The notes: generated by a model not told the origin, from the sequence alone. Shown: positions 37,195 to 49,360, counted from the first letter of the stretch. The stretch: DNA of 64,000 nt from Rossellomorea aquimaris TF-12 (GCF_001648555.1 NZ_LQXM01000030.1:548388-612387); one strand, 5' to 3'. Program-made: numbers and translations.

Positions 37195-38346
37195 TTATTC
37201 ATAGATGTGTAAATACGTTTCTTTACTGCCTTTTTTCTTTACAATGAGTGCCTCAGGGCCATATGAAGAAGAAATGAGTAATTCTACATTCCAGCTTTGA
37301 GGCATTTGTTTTTTAATTAAGGTGGAAAGATGTTGGGCAAAACCTATCGTTTCAGACTTTCCTTGGTACGTCAGAGCCACTTCAAAATTTATTTCTGAAA
37401 GCTTCTGATTTTGATATAGGGCTTGTCCTGTTAGACCTGTATAGACTGGAAAGTAGTTTTCAATATCTGTTTTTAAATCGTTGAACACTTGATAATCATT
37501 TGGATGATTATCAGCCGCTTCTGGAGAAGGAAATAAATAATGATCTTCATTGATTCCTTCCCAATTTTGGATCGTGTTTTCATTGGGTTCAACTTCAGTA
37601 TAGGCAAAGAAATGACCTGGAACGACTTGTTCTTTAGGTGTTTGCTTGTAAAGGGCAATCATGACCGGTACATTTTGAAGTTCATTTTTTTCTCTAATTC
37701 GCTTCAACACCTCGTTGGCAATGGAAGCTCCTTGTTGCTTAAGAACATCATTGCTGATGGACTTGACAGTTCTTGTCCCAACGGAAAGATTGGTTTCATA
37801 CTGTACTGAATTTAACGCTAATCCAAGGACTACTCCACCTAATTGTACTTTGTCATCTTCCTTTTTCATCAAGTAATTATGTTCAATAATATGAGCTAAA
37901 TAAATAGGTGATTTTTGTCCATCTGCTTGAACCGGGTTTAGTCCTACATTTTCTGATTCTTTTAGTTCTTTCTCTTTTAACTGTTCACTTGTATATTTCC
38001 TTTGGAGCCAGCTATCGACGGTTTTCTTCGATAAAAATTGACCTTCTTTAAAGAAATATTCATCCGTTGAGAAACGCTTTTGAGCAACTCGAGTTAATCC
38101 ACTTTCAAGTTCATTAATATCATATCTCGATCCTAAATCATTTACGACTACTCCACGAGTTTTACTCGTTTCATAGGGTAGCATCGTTTTATAATATTCT
38201 TTTGAAATTTGGAAACTCGGAATGATCGCTTTTTTTGACTTACTATCCTGGTTTTCCTGAACGACCTGATCCTGCTTTTCAAATGTCGGAGCACAGCCAC
38301 CTAATAATAGCAATGCGGAGAGCGCTACCGAAATTCCTTTTTTCAT
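37195..38346 (-). CDS. camS: CamS family lipoprotein (YerH)
   Basis: 383 residues. The signal peptide ends in lipobox LLGGC (Cys18), so it is a lipoprotein. The body matches the CamS family: RGVVVNDLGSRYDINELESGL, then SPIYLAHIIEHNYL and GVVLGLALNSVQYE. In enterococci and staphylococci, the signal peptide of this family is processed into a cAM373-type pheromone; whether that happens here is unknown. In Bacillus it is yerH, directly downstream of ligA, as here (15-base gap), and is probably co-transcribed with pcrB-pcrA-ligA. Confidence 0.9.
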   Translation of the reverse strand: MKKGISVALSALLLLGGCAPTFEKQDQVVQENQDSKSKKAIIPSFQISKEYYKTMLPYETSKTRGVVVNDLGSRYDINELESGLTRVAQKRFSTDEYFFKEGQFLSKKTVDSWLQRKYTSEQLKEKELKESENVGLNPVQADGQKSPIYLAHIIEHNYLMKKEDDKVQLGGVVLGLALNSVQYETNLSVGTRTVKSISNDVLKQQGASIANEVLKRIREKNELQNVPVMIALYKQTPKEQVVPGHFFAYTEVEPNENTIQNWEGINEDHYLFPSPEAADNHPNDYQVFNDLKTDIENYFPVYTGLTGQALYQNQKLSEINFEVALTYQGKSETIGFAQHLSTLIKKQMPQSWNVELLISSSYGPEALIVKKKGSKETYLHIYE

Positions 38347-38361
38347 CCCTCGTTACACCTC

Positions 38362-40368
<2,007 letters not shown>

Positions 40369-40481
40369 TTACACAACCCTTTCTTGCTAAAGTGTATGGG
40401 ATATCTTTTTATAGGCTCTTTTAGATATGAGCCTTATAGAATAATTGAGAGTGAATCGTTTCTTAATTCACTCTCAAAAAA

Positions 40482-42707
40482 TTATACTTTTTCAATAGGG
40501 GCAAACTTTGCAAGGAGACGCTTAATTCCCATTGGACTAGGGAAAGCAATATCAAGCTCCGTGCTATCACCTGAACCTTTTACACTGACGACGGTTCCAG
40601 TTCCCCACTTCTTATGCTGTGCTTTATCCCCTACCTGCCAAGCAACTGCTTCTCCACCTGTTGTTGTTTGAACAGGACGAGAAACGGGCTTTCGTGGCGC
40701 AGGACGTGAAGGAGATTTCGATGTTGCTTTTCCAAACGATGAAAAAGCACTCTTCTTCTCAGCCATCACATCATCCAGCAAATCTGCTGGAATTTCATTA
40801 ATAAATCGAGAAACCGGGTTCATTTTGGTTTGTCCAAATAGAGTTCTCATTTGAGCATTTGATAAGTACAACTCTTCCTCAGCACGAGTAATCCCAACAT
40901 AAGCCAGACGGCGCTCTTCTTCCATTTCATCTTCTTCCATTAGAGATCGGCTATGAGGGAAGACCCCTTCTTCCATTCCCATTAAGAACACAACAGGAAA
41001 CTCCAATCCTTTTGCCGCGTGAAGGGTCATCAGGATAACGGATTCTTTCGGTTGATCATCTTCATCAAGTTTATCTATATCCGCTACTAATGCAAGGTCT
41101 GTTAAAAATGCTACCAGACTCTTATCGTCATTAGATTGTTCAAAGCTTTTCGTTACAGATAGGAACTCGTCTAAGTTCTCTAATCTACTTTGAGATTCAA
41201 TTGACTTTTCTGCCTTTAACATATCTGTGTATCCCGACTTCTCAAGTATTTCTTCTACTAGCTCTGTCACGGATAAATACTCCTGCATTCCCGTATAGCC
41301 TTTAACCATTTCCTTAAATTCAATCACAGCTTTGGTGATTTTAGGACTCAACCCGATGAAATCAGCTTCTTCCAATGCATTAAACATTGAAATATCATGA
41401 TCTTGTGCATAACGGGCTATCTTGTCCACTGACGTTGCCCCTACTCCACGTTTTGGAACATTGATCACACGTTGAAGACTGATATCGTCATCTGGATTAG
41501 AAATTAGTCGTAAGTAAGCTAAAATATCTTTAATTTCTTTTCGATCGTAGAACTTGATTCCGCCGACAATGGAATATTCGATGTTCGATTTGAGTAAAAC
41601 TTCCTCCATTACACGGGACTGGGCATTTGTACGGTAAAGAATGGCGAAATCAGAGTATTTTCTCTTCCCGCTATCCACCATCTCTTTAATTTTCCCTGTT
41701 ACAAATTGAGCCTCTGATTGTTCATTATCTGCACGAAAATAAGAGATCTTCTCTCCGTCATCATTTTCAGTCCATAAGTTTTTCGGCTTCCGATTTGAGT
41801 TCTTTTGAATGACTTCATTGGCAGCCTTCAGGATTTTCTTGGTTGAACGGTAATTTTGTTCAAGGAAAATAACCTTTGCCCGTGGATAATCCTTTTCAAA
41901 GGAAAGGATATTCGCAATGTCCGCACCGCGCCAACGATAAATCGATTGATCAGAGTCCCCAACGACACATAGATTTTGAAAACGAGAGGCCAATAATTTC
42001 ACCAGCATATATTGAGCTCTATTCGTATCCTGATACTCGTCCACGTGAATATATTGGAATTTCCGTTGATAGAATTCTAATACTTCGGGTACTCTTTGAA
42101 ATAATTGAATGGTTGTCATGATTAAGTCATCAAAATCCAACGCCTGATTCTTACGAAGTCTCTTTTGGTATTCTGTATAAACATCCGAAACGACTTGATC
42201 ATAATATCCTCCCACTTGTTTAGAGAACTCTTCAGGAGGGATAAGTTCATTTTTTGCCGAGCTAATAGACCCCAATAAGGAACGTGGGTCAAATTTTTTC
42301 GGATCAATGTTTTTTGCTTTTAAAATAGATTTAATAACAGATTGTTGATCGGTTGAATCCAGTATCGTAAAATTCCTATTGAACCCGATACGGTCAATAT
42401 CTCTGCGAAGAATTCTTACACACATACTATGGAAAGTAGAAATCCATATATTTTCAGAAGCCCCTCCAAGAATGTTATCAATACGATCCTTCATTTCACG
42501 AGCAGCCTTATTCGTAAAAGTAATGGCTAAAATATTATAAGGATTAACACCCTTTTCTACCATTAGATACGCAATTCGATGCGTCAACACTCTTGTTTTA
42601 CCAGACCCTGCCCCTGCCATGATTAACAATGGTCCATCCGTTGCCTTCACTGCTTCTCCTTGCTCCGGGTTCATTCCATTTAATAATCGATCAGTCAAAA
42701 ATTGCAT
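40482..42707 (-). CDS. pcrA: ATP-dependent DNA helicase PcrA
   Basis: 741 residues of the UvrD/PcrA superfamily 1 helicases. The Walker A motif is [10 protein letters not shown] (about residue 33), the Walker B DEYQDTN (about residue 225), then [18 protein letters not shown] and [16 protein letters not shown]. The C-terminal part has the basic tail and the Tudor-like fold of PcrA ([19 protein letters not shown]). A 3'-5' helicase in repair and replication restart, essential in B. subtilis. Between pcrB and ligA as expected. Confidence 0.97.
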   Translation of the reverse strand: MQFLTDRLLNGMNPEQGEAVKATDGPLLIMAGAGSGKTRVLTHRIAYLMVEKGVNPYNILAITFTNKAAREMKDRIDNILGGASENIWISTFHSMCVRILRRDIDRIGFNRNFTILDSTDQQSVIKSILKAKNIDPKKFDPRSLLGSISSAKNELIPPEEFSKQVGGYYDQVVSDVYTEYQKRLRKNQALDFDDLIMTTIQLFQRVPEVLEFYQRKFQYIHVDEYQDTNRAQYMLVKLLASRFQNLCVVGDSDQSIYRWRGADIANILSFEKDYPRAKVIFLEQNYRSTKKILKAANEVIQKNSNRKPKNLWTENDDGEKISYFRADNEQSEAQFVTGKIKEMVDSGKRKYSDFAILYRTNAQSRVMEEVLLKSNIEYSIVGGIKFYDRKEIKDILAYLRLISNPDDDISLQRVINVPKRGVGATSVDKIARYAQDHDISMFNALEEADFIGLSPKITKAVIEFKEMVKGYTGMQEYLSVTELVEEILEKSGYTDMLKAEKSIESQSRLENLDEFLSVTKSFEQSNDDKSLVAFLTDLALVADIDKLDEDDQPKESVILMTLHAAKGLEFPVVFLMGMEEGVFPHSRSLMEEDEMEEERRLAYVGITRAEEELYLSNAQMRTLFGQTKMNPVSRFINEIPADLLDDVMAEKKSAFSSFGKATSKSPSRPAPRKPVSRPVQTTTGGEAVAWQVGDKAQHKKWGTGTVVSVKGSGDSTELDIAFPSPMGIKRLLAKFAPIEKV

Positions 42708-42793
42708 AACTTTCTCACCACCATAACGAACATACGTTCTGAATTTATCTTTCTATTATATCCTAAAAAGGAAAGGTTCACTAGTCCAACTTC

Positions 42794-43480
42794 TTACTCT
42801 TTTACTACTTTTACAGTTTGAAGTGCTTCTTTCAGATTTTCATAAACAGCGTTCCCAACGACGACAACATCAGCCACTTCAGCCATTTCCTTCGCCTGCT
42901 GAACCGTTTTGATTCCGCCTCCGTAAAACAACGTTGTTTGTTCAAGTGAATCCTTCACTTCTTTCACTGTATCCACGTCACCATATGTACCGCTATATTC
43001 TAAGTAAAAAATCGGCAAATTAAACATTTTCTCTGCCATCATGGCATATGCAGCTACTTCCTCACTTGTAAGAGAAGTATTCGCCTCCGTTACTTTAGCC
43101 GCTTTACAATCATTATTTAATATACAATATCCTTCTACAAGGATTTCGTCCCAATTCATAATTTCCCCGTATTCCTTTACAGCTTGATGGTGCAAGCCGG
43201 TAACCCAATCTATATTAGAGCTATTCAATACCATTGGTATGAAATATAAGTCAAAACCTGGAGTAATAGACTCAAGGTTTGAAACTTCCAAGATACACGG
43301 AACTGTATAGCGTCTCACTCGCGCCATTAAATCCAGAACCTTTTCAAGGGTTACACCGTCCGTTCCCCCAACAATAATGGCATCTGTTCCTGATTCACAT
43401 ATAGCCTCTAAATCTCCATCATCTATGTTTTTGTTCGGGTCTAATTTAAACACATGGCGCCACTTCTCGACATCATACAT
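42794..43480 (-). CDS. pcrB: heptaprenylglyceryl phosphate synthase PcrB
   Basis: 228 residues from ATG 43480 (GGAGG 8 bases before), the same as B. subtilis PcrB; the frame opens 5 codons earlier without a better signal. A TIM-barrel prenyltransferase: KLDPNKN near the start, [24 protein letters not shown] and the phosphate-binding LFYGGGIKT. It transfers a heptaprenyl group to sn-glycerol-1-phosphate, giving archaeal-type ether lipid precursors. First gene of pcrB-pcrA-ligA-camS. Confidence 0.95.
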   Translation of the reverse strand: MYDVEKWRHVFKLDPNKNIDDGDLEAICESGTDAIIVGGTDGVTLEKVLDLMARVRRYTVPCILEVSNLESITPGFDLYFIPMVLNSSNIDWVTGLHHQAVKEYGEIMNWDEILVEGYCILNNDCKAAKVTEANTSLTSEEVAAYAMMAEKMFNLPIFYLEYSGTYGDVDTVKEVKDSLEQTTLFYGGGIKTVQQAKEMAEVADVVVVGNAVYENLKEALQTVKVVKE

Positions 43481-43688
43481 TGCTCGTTCCTCCATTCATA
43501 CATCCATCTAACGTATTATATCATTTGTAGAAGGGTGTCGCATTACCTCTCTTCCTGTTAAAAAGTTGAAGAAGTGTTGGAAGGGGCCCATCAGAAATTT
43601 AGTTGGAAGTAAAGTTTAATGAAGCAAATTTTTTAGTACATAAATACAATTCTACTACCGCTCTCTTAAAATCGTTCGCTAAAAAAAG

Positions 43689-43722
43689 ATGAGTGGGAGC
43701 GGAAGGTGAGAGAATCCTGTAA
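43689..43722 (+). repeat. fragment of the MITE-like element core
   Basis: GATGAGTGGGAGCGGAAGGT then GAGAGAATCCTG, which resembles the start of the core at 1621 (GATTGGAGCGGAAGGTGCTC). No ends are visible. Confidence 0.4.
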
Positions 43723-43735
43723 AAAAGCAAAACAA

Positions 43736-43763
43736 AAACCGCTACTCATATAGATAGCGGTTT
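43736..43763 (-). terminator. intrinsic terminator of yerC
   Basis: AAACCGCTA (43736-43744) and its complement (43755-43763), 8 bases after the stop. Confidence 0.75.
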
Positions 43764-43770
43764 ATAGCAG

Positions 43771-44070
43771 TTATTCTTTTTCTTTTTCAACACGGTCCAA
43801 TACAAGTGTATAGGCATCGTTTCCATAGTTCAGACAACGCTTTACACGTGAGATTGTTGCGGTGCTTGCTCCAGTTTCCGTCTCAATCTTATGATACGTC
43901 TTTCCTTCTTGAAGCATTCTCGCTACCTCTAAACGCTGAGCAAGAGATTGAATCTCATTTATTGTGCATAGGTCATCAAAAAATCGATAGCACTCTTCAA
44001 GATCTTGCAAAGAAAGAACGGCATTAAAGAGTTGATCTAGTTCCTTGCCTCTTAGTTTATTGATTTGCAT
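43771..44070 (-). CDS. yerC: YerC/YecD TrpR-like DNA-binding protein
   Basis: 99 residues of the TrpR/YerC/YecD family: DLCTINEIQSLAQRLEVARMLQEGKTY and ETGASTATISRVKRCL form the HTH of the Trp-repressor fold. No effector is known for YerC in Bacillus. Located between yerB and pcrB as in B. subtilis, 19 bases after yerB and likely co-transcribed. Confidence 0.92.
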   Translation of the reverse strand: MQINKLRGKELDQLFNAVLSLQDLEECYRFFDDLCTINEIQSLAQRLEVARMLQEGKTYHKIETETGASTATISRVKRCLNYGNDAYTLVLDRVEKEKE

Positions 44071-44089
44071 AAAAAGTCTCCTTTATTTT

Positions 44090-45130
44090 CTATTCTTGAT
44101 ACGAAACTGAAGCGTTTAATCCAGGAGAGCTTGGAATGACATTAATCCAAGTAGATCCTTTTCGTAAGCTAATCAGTTTATTATTTTCGTAAGGTAGAAT
44201 TCGACCCTCTACGTTTTTCCATTGAATCTTTCGGAGCTTACCTTCTTGAATAAGGTAGGCATTACCTCCAGATTGCAGGTCTATATCTCTTCTACCAGCA
44301 TCATCCACTACCCTATGCGTGGTTTCGACTATGAAGATATTCTCTACTAAAACAGGATCTTTTGTACTGTAATCAATGGTTTGTTCTCCATTTGAATACC
44401 GTTCATACTTTCCTTCTTTATCATTAAAATCATAAACAACATTAAAAAGTGGATTATCGTAATATGAAATCATAACAGAATTTGCATTTTCCCCACCGGA
44501 CTCACTATCGTTAAAGTTTAATGCATTAGGAGAACGCTTCATATCAACGTTATTTTTCTTGGCTCCCTTATAAATGTTCTCAAATGAAATGTACGAATTA
44601 TGAGGAGCTTTTCGAAAGCTTGCCCGCTGAAACAACGAACCGTCATACTCCATTCCATTTAAGCTATCTACATAGCCGTTATCAAGCATTTCTTTTGCCT
44701 CGGGACTGTACCCGTGAGCAATATACAAGCTGTCATATCCCTTGGCCAGTTCAATAAAATAGTCCCTGGCACTTCTTACTGGACCAACTTCCTCTGGTTT
44801 ATGGCTTTGGAAGATGGCTAGGAATCGAGTGACATTCCCTTCAGCAAGCACTTCATAAACAATATCTGCTTGTGATAGACCAGATTGAGGACGTGCTTTC
44901 GGGTGATTATTGACCATCACAGCAACGGACCGCGCCGTTGATTCTTCTTCTATTCCTTCACCTGTTAACGGTGATTGATTCTTCTTTTTTTCTGTTTCTA
45001 CTCCGGTCTCCTCTTTTACAACTGGTGCAGCAGTTTCAGGTTCGATAGATTTTTTTTCCGACTCTTTGCTTGAGCTACATGCAACAAGTGTAAACGCACT
45101 TAAAGCGATGATAAGAGATTTTTTCAGCAT
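44090..45130 (-). CDS. yerB: YerB lipoprotein (DUF3048)
   Basis: 346 residues. MLKKSLIIALSAFTLVAC is a lipoprotein signal with the lipobox Cys at its end. A Ser/Glu-rich linker leads to the DUF3048 domain: VAVMVNNHPKARPQSGLSQADIVYEVLAEGNVTRFLAIF in pieces, then GPVRSARDYFIELAKGYDSLYIAHGYSPEAK. The ATG at 45130 was chosen over the GTG at 45142, which sits inside the GGGGTG box. Function unknown, outer face of the membrane. Confidence 0.9.
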   Translation of the reverse strand: MLKKSLIIALSAFTLVACSSSKESEKKSIEPETAAPVVKEETGVETEKKKNQSPLTGEGIEEESTARSVAVMVNNHPKARPQSGLSQADIVYEVLAEGNVTRFLAIFQSHKPEEVGPVRSARDYFIELAKGYDSLYIAHGYSPEAKEMLDNGYVDSLNGMEYDGSLFQRASFRKAPHNSYISFENIYKGAKKNNVDMKRSPNALNFNDSESGGENANSVMISYYDNPLFNVVYDFNDKEGKYERYSNGEQTIDYSTKDPVLVENIFIVETTHRVVDDAGRRDIDLQSGGNAYLIQEGKLRKIQWKNVEGRILPYENNKLISLRKGSTWINVIPSSPGLNASVSYQE

Positions 45131-45181
45131 GTATCTAGACACCCCTATTTGTAAAAATCCAATTCCCTATACTTTCATATT

Positions 45182-46930
45182 TTAACGCATTATCGTTGGA
45201 AAGAGTACCGTTTTCTTCATAACATCGTAGATTCCCTTCTGAGTCACTCGTATATACGGTAAGTGAGTGGACTGAAGGAACAATAGGGTATAAATAGGAT
45301 CCTGAAACCTATATCCACGATCGTGTAGTAATTCTTTCAGAACCTTTTCCTCTTTCATGAGTTCAGGCATTTCCTTTTGGGAAAGAAGGCCGCTTAACGG
45401 TAAAGGAATCTCATGAAGCACTTCACCTTTTTCAGCTAGAACAATTCCTCCACCGATTCTCTTCATACGATTAAAGGCTGATATCATATCCGATTTGTTC
45501 TTACCAATTAATATTATATCTCCCGTATTTGAATAAGACGATGCAAAGCCCATCACTTTATTGGCGAAGCCTTTGATCATCGTGCTAATTCTCCATTCAC
45601 CTTTTCGATCTAGTAACATGAGGAAAGATTCGTCATGCTCCATGGGCAGCTCATCTGTTGATGGATTTATACCAATTGAATAAGGCTTTGTAATGACATC
45701 GTTTATCATTTCAAGACCAAAGGGCATGGAAAACTGGAGATCGTCATAGCTCACTTCCCAGTCTAAATCTAATGGTTTGAAACCATTTGTCTCCCAATTG
45801 ATACTTTCGTTATATTCGATCTGCTCTCCATCTCGGAGTACCCATTTTCCTTTAGACAAAACAGATACAGGGGTTGGGTTATCTTTATGAGAAAGAATAT
45901 TGATATTTGCCACTCTTCCGGTTGCGATCATTCCGTGATGATGAGTGAGATGATAATAGTTAGCCACGTTATAGCTAGCCATATTATAGGCCACAATAGG
46001 AGGAATTCCTTTATCTATCGCCATTTTTATTAATACGTCCAGGACTCCATCTTTATAGAAGCCAGGTGTTGAACCATCGGTTGTTAGCAGCAAGGAATCG
46101 TAATGTTCTATTCCCTGTTCCTTTAAACCATCTAAAAGGACAGGCAGGTCAGGTCTAATGGAAGAATGACGTAAGGTTACCGTTAATCCTTGAATGAGCC
46201 TTTTGTAGACTTCTTCTCCCGTCATTGCTTCGTGATCTCCATCAATTCCAAGCAATTTGAGCTTGGCAATCGTTTTATCCGATGACCCGGGAAGGTGACC
46301 TTCAATGACCTTCCCTATTCTTTTCGCTTCTTGCATCCAATGGAGGGTGAGGTCATCACCCTTCAGTAATTTCGGCCAAGCTGTAAGCTCTCCCCCCTGC
46401 AAAACAGAGTCATGCTCTAACCAGGATTTGACCTCTCCATTTGAAAAGATTACTTCTTCATCTTTCATTTCTGTTTGTGAATCAAATCGAGTCCACCAGT
46501 ACATTGTCGTAGGTAATTCATTAAATTCCCTCAATAAAGAAAACGCTTTCTTTTTTTCCAATTGCAAAAACAACATGAGGTTATCATTTACGAATGTCGT
46601 TGTACCAGTTTGGGATGCATATTTGGAAAAAGATTGGGGATTATAAAGCTGAAACGGGTGTACATGCGGTTCGATATATCCTGGAACGAGGTACTGTGAC
46701 TCACAGTCCAATACTTCACAAAACTCAAGATTTTCTGGTAGTTGATCACCTGTATAAACAATTCGATCTTCATAAACCCAGATGTGTCCTTGCACCCATT
46801 TCTTTAATGTAGAGTGAAGGTACGTTGCATTCTTAAAAACGATGCTTGGAGAGATATCTCCATCAAGTACTTTTACATGATCTCGTAGCTGTTTGTTCTT
46901 CCATCTGTAGCGCTGTTCCAATGTGAACAC
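45182..46930 (-). CDS. yerA: adenine deaminase-like amidohydrolase YerA
   Basis: 582 residues resembling adenine deaminase and YerA of B. subtilis. The metal site EPHVHP of the amidohydrolase fold is present, and IEGHLPG, HEAMTGEE and LTTDGSTPG follow, all close to Ade. The C-terminal Ade domain is present. By family it would deaminate adenine to hypoxanthine, but YerA itself has not been firmly shown to do so. It follows the purine genes, which fits a salvage role. 51 bases upstream of yerB. Confidence 0.85.
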   Translation of the reverse strand: MFTLEQRYRWKNKQLRDHVKVLDGDISPSIVFKNATYLHSTLKKWVQGHIWVYEDRIVYTGDQLPENLEFCEVLDCESQYLVPGYIEPHVHPFQLYNPQSFSKYASQTGTTTFVNDNLMLFLQLEKKKAFSLLREFNELPTTMYWWTRFDSQTEMKDEEVIFSNGEVKSWLEHDSVLQGGELTAWPKLLKGDDLTLHWMQEAKRIGKVIEGHLPGSSDKTIAKLKLLGIDGDHEAMTGEEVYKRLIQGLTVTLRHSSIRPDLPVLLDGLKEQGIEHYDSLLLTTDGSTPGFYKDGVLDVLIKMAIDKGIPPIVAYNMASYNVANYYHLTHHHGMIATGRVANINILSHKDNPTPVSVLSKGKWVLRDGEQIEYNESINWETNGFKPLDLDWEVSYDDLQFSMPFGLEMINDVITKPYSIGINPSTDELPMEHDESFLMLLDRKGEWRISTMIKGFANKVMGFASSYSNTGDIILIGKNKSDMISAFNRMKRIGGGIVLAEKGEVLHEIPLPLSGLLSQKEMPELMKEEKVLKELLHDRGYRFQDPIYTLLFLQSTHLPYIRVTQKGIYDVMKKTVLFPTIMR

Positions 46931-47165
46931 TCCTCTATTGGAATGGTTAGGTTTTATTGTAAAAATGTTGACTTTTGTATATAAAAGCCAATCGATTTAC
47001 TAATCAAAGCCTTTGTTAGTAGTGGTTAATATCTCTTTTATTGGTGGCTAGATACGCCATAACCATAAGAAGACAACCTTTCAATTATGTTAACATATTT
47101 TACTATTTAACGCATTAAAGGTTTACAACAATTATGTGAATTTTCTATTAAGGAGGAGTTTACAA

Positions 47166-47624
47166 ATGAAAGTTTCATCAAACATAGGGATTATCAATGC
47201 CCTTATTCGAATTACCGTTGGCTTCACGATTCTAGCTTGGAGCACATCAAAGCTTGTAAAGCGTCCGTGGAGAGATTCTTATCTTGTTATGGCCATGATT
47301 GGTGCCATGAAAGTTGGAGAAGGAATACTACGCTACTGCCCGATTACGGCACTATTTGAAAAAAATGGAGACGGCAATGGTGGATTTGGCGGTTTTAAAG
47401 CGAAGGATATGCTCAATTTCAAAGACATGCTGAAATCAGACAAAACGTCTTCAAACTCCCACAAGACGAATAACCACAACCAGCATGATGATCCACTATC
47501 CAACACAAAACATGATGATCCACTATCCAACACAAAAAAAGAATCCCACTTCAACCCAGAAGAATTCACCAACAAAGAAGTCCAAGCCGCCCTAAACGAC
47601 GACCTCGGCAACAACCCTATCTAA
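47166..47624 (+). CDS. DUF2892 (YgaP-like) membrane protein with His/Asp-rich tail
   Basis: 152 residues from ATG 47166, which follows GGAGG by 9 bases. Residues 1-65 form the two-helix DUF2892 domain: NIGIINALIRITVGFTILAWS, then YLVMAMIGAMKVGEGILRYCPITALF. The rest is a Gly- and Asn-rich soluble tail holding a nine-residue unit HDDPLSNTK twice. The function is unknown; domain relatives bind or insert in membranes beside rhodanese. Divergent to yerA and convergent with the small gene at 47820 only through the repeat-rich spacer. Confidence 0.75.
   Translation: MKVSSNIGIINALIRITVGFTILAWSTSKLVKRPWRDSYLVMAMIGAMKVGEGILRYCPITALFEKNGDGNGGFGGFKAKDMLNFKDMLKSDKTSSNSHKTNNHNQHDDPLSNTKHDDPLSNTKKESHFNPEEFTNKEVQAALNDDLGNNPI
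47484..47537 (+). repeat. perfect 27-bp tandem duplication inside the DUF2892 gene
   Basis: Units 47484-47510 and 47511-47537 are identical, each coding HDDPLSNTK. In frame, so it only lengthens the tail; identity at all positions suggests a recent event. Confidence 0.9.
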
Positions 47625-47625
47625 T

Positions 47626-47680
47626 AGGGACGGACCTTTATTTTATGATTGTGTATACATGAGGTGGAGGGACGGACCTC
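47626..47680. repeat. two direct copies of the GGGACGGACC motif
   Basis: AGGGACGGACCT at 47626-47637, one base after the DUF2892 stop codon, and GAGGGACGGACCTC at 47667-47680. Same orientation, 41 bp apart. Confidence 0.75.
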
Positions 47681-47738
47681 TCGTCCTTTCACCTCTGTCA
47701 TTTTTGTTGATTTCACGGATTAAGCATTAATAAAACAA

Positions 47739-47783
47739 GAGTGCCGAGGTCCGTCCCTTCAAAAAGGACACGGCCCGACACTC
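47739..47783 (+). terminator. imperfect hairpin with GGTCCGTCCCT arm
   Basis: AGAGTGCCGAGGTCCGTCCC pairs partly with GGACACGGCCCGACACTCT; the outer 6 bp are perfect. It may terminate the DUF2892 transcript. Confidence 0.5.
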
Positions 47784-47819
47784 TTAGATAATAATTTATT
47801 CATTAAGGAGTTGCTTGTA

Positions 47820-47933
47820 ATGTTTTGGGAATATTTAACGGATATGTCTTATGTTTTGTTTTCATTAATTGGCGGAATTGTTGCTATAGCCTACGTATTC
47901 ATTCGTCGATCTAGGAAGAGACGTGCTCGATAG
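47820..47933 (+). CDS. EYxxD-motif small membrane protein
   Basis: 37 residues, ATG at 47820 after AAGGAG at 9-base spacing. The N-terminus MFWEYLTDMSY carries the EYxxD motif; one hydrophobic helix follows (VLFSLIGGIVAIAYVFI) and an Arg-rich end (RRSRKRRAR). This matches the tiny membrane proteins annotated in Bacillaceae by that motif. Its function is unknown. Its last 23 bases overlap the 3' end of purD on the opposite strand. Confidence 0.75.
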   Translation: MFWEYLTDMSYVLFSLIGGIVAIAYVFIRRSRKRRAR

Positions 47934-49185
47934 CTTTTTTGCCGATATCTCTTCTGTAGAATAAGCCATTAAATTCTTCTTTATTTAATTCTTTGTATAC
48001 TGCTTCTTTTGCCTTTTCAACGGATTCTGCTTTGGTAGCTACAAGTAATACTCTTCCTCCATTTGAAACAAGAGTTTTTTCTCCACCAAGCATCGTACCA
48101 GCATGATAGACGAGGGTCTCTTCATTAAAGACCTTTTCTACATCAGGAATTACAATATGCTTTTCATATTTTCCTGGATACCCTTCTGCTGCCAATACGA
48201 CTCCAAGAACCGCTTCTTCATACCATTCCAATTGTACCGACTTTTCTTCAATCATGTTTTTTACAACCAAGCCAAAGTCAGATTTTAAACGGGGCAATAC
48301 GACCTGTGTTTCTGGATCGCCAAATCTTGCGTTGAACTCGATGACTTTAGGACCTTCATTTGTTAACATAAGCCCTGCATAAAGAATACCGGTAAATGAA
48401 CGATTTTCTTTCACCATCGCTTTAGCCGTTGGATAAAGAATACTAGAAATCGCTTCTTCCACAACCTCTTCAGCAATATGAGGAACCGGAGAGTATGCCC
48501 CCATTCCACCTGTATTTGGTCCTTGATCTCCATCGAATGCACGTTTATGATCTTGAGCAATCACCATAGGGTAGACATTTTCACCGTTTACAAAAGCCAT
48601 TAGAGAGAACTCTTCCCCAAACAAACACTCTTCCACTACAACTTTAGATGAAGCATCCCCAAATCGTTCGTTTAGGAGCATTTCTTCTAGAGCGTGTATG
48701 GCTTCATCTTCTGTTTCAGCCACCACCACACCCTTGCCGGCAGCAAGTCCGTCTGCTTTTACGACAATTGGAGCTCCTGCTGATTTCACGTAAGCAATTG
48801 CTTCTTCAATCCTGGTAAACACCTCATACTTAGCAGTGGGAATATGATATTTTTTCATTAATTCTTTTGAAAAAGATTTGCTTCCTTCTAAAATAGCCGC
48901 CTCTTTTGTCGGTCCAAAAATCTGTAAGCCTTCAGCTTGAAATTTGTTTACAATACCTTCTAACAATGGATTTTCAGGACCAACGAAAGTAAAAGTGATG
49001 TTTTCTTGTTTGGCGAAGGCAATCAGCTCACTTACATTGGTTTCATCTATTGAAAGAAGCTCTGCCTCTTTTGCAATCCCGGCGTTCCCAGGTGCACAAT
49101 ACACTTTTGTTACACTTTCGCTCTCCGCTAATTTCTTACATATGGCGTGCTCACGACCACCACGGCCGATGACAAGTACCTTCAT
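47911..49185 (-). CDS. purD: phosphoribosylamine-glycine ligase
   Basis: 424 residues of the ATP-grasp GARS family: VLVIGRGGREHAICKKLA at the start, GPENPLLEGIVNKF, VKADGLAAGKGVVVAE, then GILYAGLMLTNEGPKVIEFNARFGDPETQ in pieces. Second step of IMP synthesis. Last gene of the pur operon. The 175-bp gap to purH is longer than other gaps and contains a terminator-like hairpin and two GGTCCGTCCCT motifs. GGGGG precedes the ATG. Confidence 0.97.
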   Translation of the reverse strand: MKVLVIGRGGREHAICKKLAESESVTKVYCAPGNAGIAKEAELLSIDETNVSELIAFAKQENITFTFVGPENPLLEGIVNKFQAEGLQIFGPTKEAAILEGSKSFSKELMKKYHIPTAKYEVFTRIEEAIAYVKSAGAPIVVKADGLAAGKGVVVAETEDEAIHALEEMLLNERFGDASSKVVVEECLFGEEFSLMAFVNGENVYPMVIAQDHKRAFDGDQGPNTGGMGAYSPVPHIAEEVVEEAISSILYPTAKAMVKENRSFTGILYAGLMLTNEGPKVIEFNARFGDPETQVVLPRLKSDFGLVVKNMIEEKSVQLEWYEEAVLGVVLAAEGYPGKYEKHIVIPDVEKVFNEETLVYHAGTMLGGEKTLVSNGGRVLLVATKAESVEKAKEAVYKELNKEEFNGLFYRRDIGKKAIEHVSS

Positions 49186-49207
49186 TTTGAAAAGCCCCCT
49201 TAAGAAA

Positions 49208-49241
49208 AACCTCTCCTCTTTTCGTCTGCTGAGGAGAGGTT
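49208..49241 (-). terminator. terminator-like hairpin between purH and purD
   Basis: AACCTCTCCTC (49208-49218) and its exact complement (49231-49241); on the minus strand the stem is followed by TTTTTCTTA, 22 bases before purD. Confidence 0.7.
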
Positions 49242-49282
49242 GAAATGTAGAAATGAATGAAACCTTATGATTGTACCTGTGA

Positions 49283-49360
49283 GGGTCCGTCCCTCTTTCA
49301 AATAAAAGCAGTTTCTATTCTTATAAAAAAGCCTTTTTGCGAAGGGTAGGTCCGTCCCTC
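49283..49360. repeat. two copies of the GGTCCGTCCCT motif downstream of purH
   Basis: GGGTCCGTCCCTC at 49283-49295 and AGGTCCGTCCCTC at 49348-49360, the second abutting the purH stop codon. Direct repeats. Confidence 0.75.
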
